The translations under genes were made by a program, and so were the position numbers. Shown here one piece after another: positions 61,592-64,000 of a stretch of 64,000 nucleotides of DNA. Positions within the stretch are counted from its first letter, which is position 1, and each line of letters opens with the position of its first letter. The notes below the pieces were generated by a model that did no database searches, had not been told where the DNA came from, and saw nothing but the letters and a program-made list of their open reading frames with translations. Source of the DNA: Chryseobacterium daeguense DSM 19388 (GTDB taxonomy: Bacteria; Bacteroidota; Bacteroidia; Flavobacteriales; Weeksellaceae); NCBI RefSeq assembly GCF_000430825.1, contig NZ_KE387263.1:177151-241150 (forward strand), read 5' to 3'.

Positions 61592-64000
61592 TTACATATA
61601 AGCTTCAATTGGCTCACAAGTACAAACTAAGTTTCTGTCTCCGTAAGCTTCATCAACTCTTGAAACAGAAGCAAAGAATTTGTGATCTCTCACCCAATCC
61701 AATGGATAAGCCGCTTTTTCTCTGCTGTATGGTTTATCCCAAGAATCGGAAATTACCAATTGTTCAGTATGAGGTGCATTTTTCAAAACGTTGTTTGCAG
61801 CATCAGCCTGTCCGTTTGCAATCTCATCGATTTCGTGCTTGATGGCAATTAATGCTTCTGCAAAACGGTCGATTTCTGCTTTGCTTTCAGATTCCGTAGG
61901 TTCTATCATTAATGTTCCTGCAACCGGGAAAGAAACCGTTGGCGCATGGAATCCGTAATCCATTAGTCTTTTTGCCACATCAGCAACCTCAATTCCTAAA
62001 GACTTGAACTGTCTGAAATCTACAATACATTCGTGAGCTACTCTACCCTGAGTATTTGAATATAAAATAGGGAAATGCTCGGCTAAAATTTCTTTTAAAT
62101 AATTAGCATTTAAGATCGCGTGTTCAGTTGCTTTTTTCAATCCTGAAGTTCCTAACATTTTAATGTATGCGTAAGAAATATTAAGGATCAATCCGGAACC
62201 GTAAGGTGCTGCAGAAATACCGTCGATTGCTTCTTTAGCCCCGATTCTGATATTAGCATTTGAAGGTAAGAAAGGAACCAGGTGTTTAGCCACACAGATC
62301 GGGCCAACTCCAGGACCTCCACCACCGTGAGGAATGGCGAAAGTTTTGTGAAGATTCAGGTGACAAACGTCTGCTCCGATGTTTCCGGGACTTGTATATC
62401 CTACCTGAGCGTTCATATTGGCACCATCCATATAAACCTGTCCGCCGTGTTCGTGAATTAATGCAGTAATTTCTTTAATGTTGGCATCGAAGAATCCGTA
62501 AGTTGACGGATACGTAATCATTACACAAGATAAATTCTCAGAATGCTGCTCTGTTTTAGCTTTTAAATCTTCGAAATCAATTTCTCCGCTTTCAAGGTTT
62601 TTAACTACTACAATCTTCATTCCGGCCATTGCTGCAGAAGCAGGGTTTGTTCCGTGTGCTGACTGAGGGATCAATACTACATTTCTGTGGCCTTCACCTC
62701 TTGAAATATGATATTCTCTGATCACCATTAATCCGGCATATTCTCCCTGAGCTCCGGAGTTCGGCTGAAGAGAAGTTCCTGCAAAACCTGTAATTTCAGC
62801 TAAATCTTTCTCCAATTCACGGATCATTTCCTGATAGCCTCCAGCCTGGTCTACCGGTACAAACGGGTGAACACTTCCCCAATTATCCCAAGAAAGCGGC
62901 AACATTTGAGTAGCTGCATTCAGCTTCATTGTACAAGATCCAAGAGAAATCATAGAATGCGTCAATGATAAATCTTTTCTTTCCAGACGCTTGATGTAAC
63001 GCATCAGCTCTGTTTCCGTATGGTATTTGTTGAATACTTCTTCCGTAAGAATTTCGTCTTTTCTTAAATTCTCTTGAGGAATGCTGTATCCTTCTTTAAT
63101 TTCTAATTTGAAAGTCTGCTTGTCTTTAAACTGGGCGAAAGAAGCCATCAGATAATTTAGTTTCTCCAATGTTGTGCTTTCGTTGATCGCGATGCTTACA
63201 ACGCCTTCTGTGAAATAGTTTAAGTTTAATTTGTGATCAAGCATCAATCTTACCAATCTTGCTTTCTCATCTTCACTCATCACAATTTTTACCGTATCAA
63301 AAATTGGTTCTTCAACCGTCTGATACCCTAAAGCTTTCAATCCGTTTTTAAGAGCATTAGCTTTAAAGTGAATCTGATCAGCGATATAGTTTAATCCTTT
63401 CGGGCCGTGATAAACAGCGTACATTCCGGCCATTACTGCTAACAGAACCTGAGCTGTACAAATATTTGAGGTTGCTTTTTCTCTTTTGATGTGCTGCTCT
63501 CTTGTTTGTAAAGCCATTCTCAGTGCACGTCTTCCGTACATATCCTGAGAAACCCCGATGATTCTTCCCGGAATATCTCTTTTATAATCTTCCTTACAGG
63601 CAAAAAATGCAGCGTGAGGACCACCGTAACCTAATGGAATACCGAATCTCTGCGTTGTTCCCACCGCACAGTCCGCACCCATGGAAGCAGGAGATTTCAG
63701 TTTAACCAAAGCCATCGGATCACAAGCTACAGCCACTTGTAAATCTAATTTCTTGTATTCTACGATATCTTCCGTGTAATCCAGAACGATTCCGTTTTTA
63801 CCCGGATATTGCAGTAAAACTCCGTAATAAGAAGCATCAAGCTTGTGTGTTTTGTGGTCACCAATTACAATTTCGATTTTCAGTCCTTCTGCTTTCGTTT
63901 TTAATACAGAAACGGTTTGAGGCAAAACAAGATCAGAAACGAAGAATTTGTTTGCCCCCGCTTTTTTCTGATCTTTCGTTCTGTTATTGAAGAACATGTG
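61592..64000 (-). CDS. gcvP: Glycine dehydrogenase (decarboxylating), P protein; 5' end outside the window
   Basis: The 801 residues visible are the C-terminal part of the single-chain P protein (normally about 950 residues); the frame continues past the window edge as AMH-MFFNNRT-type sequence. The PLP lysine is in HLNLHKTFAIPHGGGGPGVGP. Other P-protein blocks are TRFQRFGIPLGYGGPHAAF-like sequence and SLGSCTMKLNA. It decarboxylates glycine in the glycine cleavage system and passes the aminomethyl group to GcvH. No gcvH or gcvT gene is in the window. The frame is intact. Confidence 0.96.
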   Translation of the reverse strand, partial: HMFFNNRTKDQKKAGANKFFVSDLVLPQTVSVLKTKAEGLKIEIVIGDHKTHKLDASYYGVLLQYPGKNGIVLDYTEDIVEYKKLDLQVAVACDPMALVKLKSPASMGADCAVGTTQRFGIPLGYGGPHAAFFACKEDYKRDIPGRIIGVSQDMYGRRALRMALQTREQHIKREKATSNICTAQVLLAVMAGMYAVYHGPKGLNYIADQIHFKANALKNGLKALGYQTVEEPIFDTVKIVMSEDEKARLVRLMLDHKLNLNYFTEGVVSIAINESTTLEKLNYLMASFAQFKDKQTFKLEIKEGYSIPQENLRKDEILTEEVFNKYHTETELMRYIKRLERKDLSLTHSMISLGSCTMKLNAATQMLPLSWDNWGSVHPFVPVDQAGGYQEMIRELEKDLAEITGFAGTSLQPNSGAQGEYAGLMVIREYHISRGEGHRNVVLIPQSAHGTNPASAAMAGMKIVVVKNLESGEIDFEDLKAKTEQHSENLSCVMITYPSTYGFFDANIKEITALIHEHGGQVYMDGANMNAQVGYTSPGNIGADVCHLNLHKTFAIPHGGGGPGVGPICVAKHLVPFLPSNANIRIGAKEAIDGISAAPYGSGLILNISYAYIKMLGTSGLKKATEHAILNANYLKEILAEHFPILYSNTQGRVAHECIVDFRQFKSLGIEVADVAKRLMDYGFHAPTVSFPVAGTLMIEPTESESKAEIDRFAEALIAIKHEIDEIANGQADAANNVLKNAPHTEQLVISDSWDKPYSREKAAYPLDWVRDHKFFASVSRVDEAYGDRNLVCTCEPIEAYM

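Overview
The window looks like chromosome from a member of the Bacteroidota, family Weeksellaceae, most likely Chryseobacterium or a close relative. The evidence is low GC with AT-rich spacers, almost no Shine-Dalgarno sequences, repeated TAnnTTTG -7 promoter boxes, a type IX secretion C-terminal domain on a 999-residue secreted lyase, a paired TonB-receptor-like barrel and TPR protein, a tiny histone-H1-like protein, and many DUFs common in flavobacteria. I see no phage, insertion sequence, CRISPR array or rRNA.

Layout. 0.1-3 kb: Sua5/YciO-type protein, YaaA, PrmC and a DUF4180 gene between related dispersed repeats. 3.1-8.8 kb (minus): parE, a small membrane protein, parC and a rhomboid protease. 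8.8-9.6 kb: a decayed spacer with degenerate repeats and gene remnants. 9.6-26 kb: mostly housekeeping and stress genes (methionine-type aminotransferase, SDR with AraC regulator, YchF, ferritin, TypA, YceI, Tex), plus a parallel beta-helix protein and two broken genes. 27.0-31.5 kb: a five-gene plus-strand operon encoding a small membrane peptide, FkbH-like enzyme, acyl carrier protein, MBOAT acyltransferase and SGNH-like protein. 31.6-33.8 kb: two frameshifted genes for exported proteins. Then tRNA-Arg(TCG), the barrel/TPR pair, an amino acid permease, DUF962, a transglutaminase-like protein, two DUF4377 paralogues and an SPFH protein. 45.6-49.4 kb: a Crp/Fnr regulator beside a five-gene stress-type operon with a Crp/Fnr-like box at its promoter. 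49.4-57.8 kb: dGTPase, Fpg/Nei glycosylase, two tiny membrane ORFs, a MarR cluster with a palindromic operator, YggS, and an HxlR/SDR pair. 58.0-61.0 kb: T9SS-secreted pectate-lyase-like protein. The window ends inside gcvP.

The most interesting locus is 27.0-31.5 kb. It resembles the D-alanylation (Dlt) pathway, but an FkbH-type enzyme takes the place of the adenylating ligase DltA. FkbH proteins load carrier proteins with a glyceryl unit derived from 1,3-bisphosphoglycerate. The MBOAT C-terminus, read through an apparent one-base frameshift, ends exactly in an FxYxxF hexapeptide, the acyl-shuttle motif known from Dlt and related MBOAT systems. I infer a pathway that attaches a glyceryl or similar acyl group to a cell-surface polymer.

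A second theme is gene disruption. At least seven accessory genes carry frame disruptions, six of them frameshifts that mostly fit a single missing base and one a nonsense codon. The long core genes (parC, parE, typA, tex, gcvP) are intact. Either the assembly has indel errors or accessory functions are decaying; raw reads would decide.
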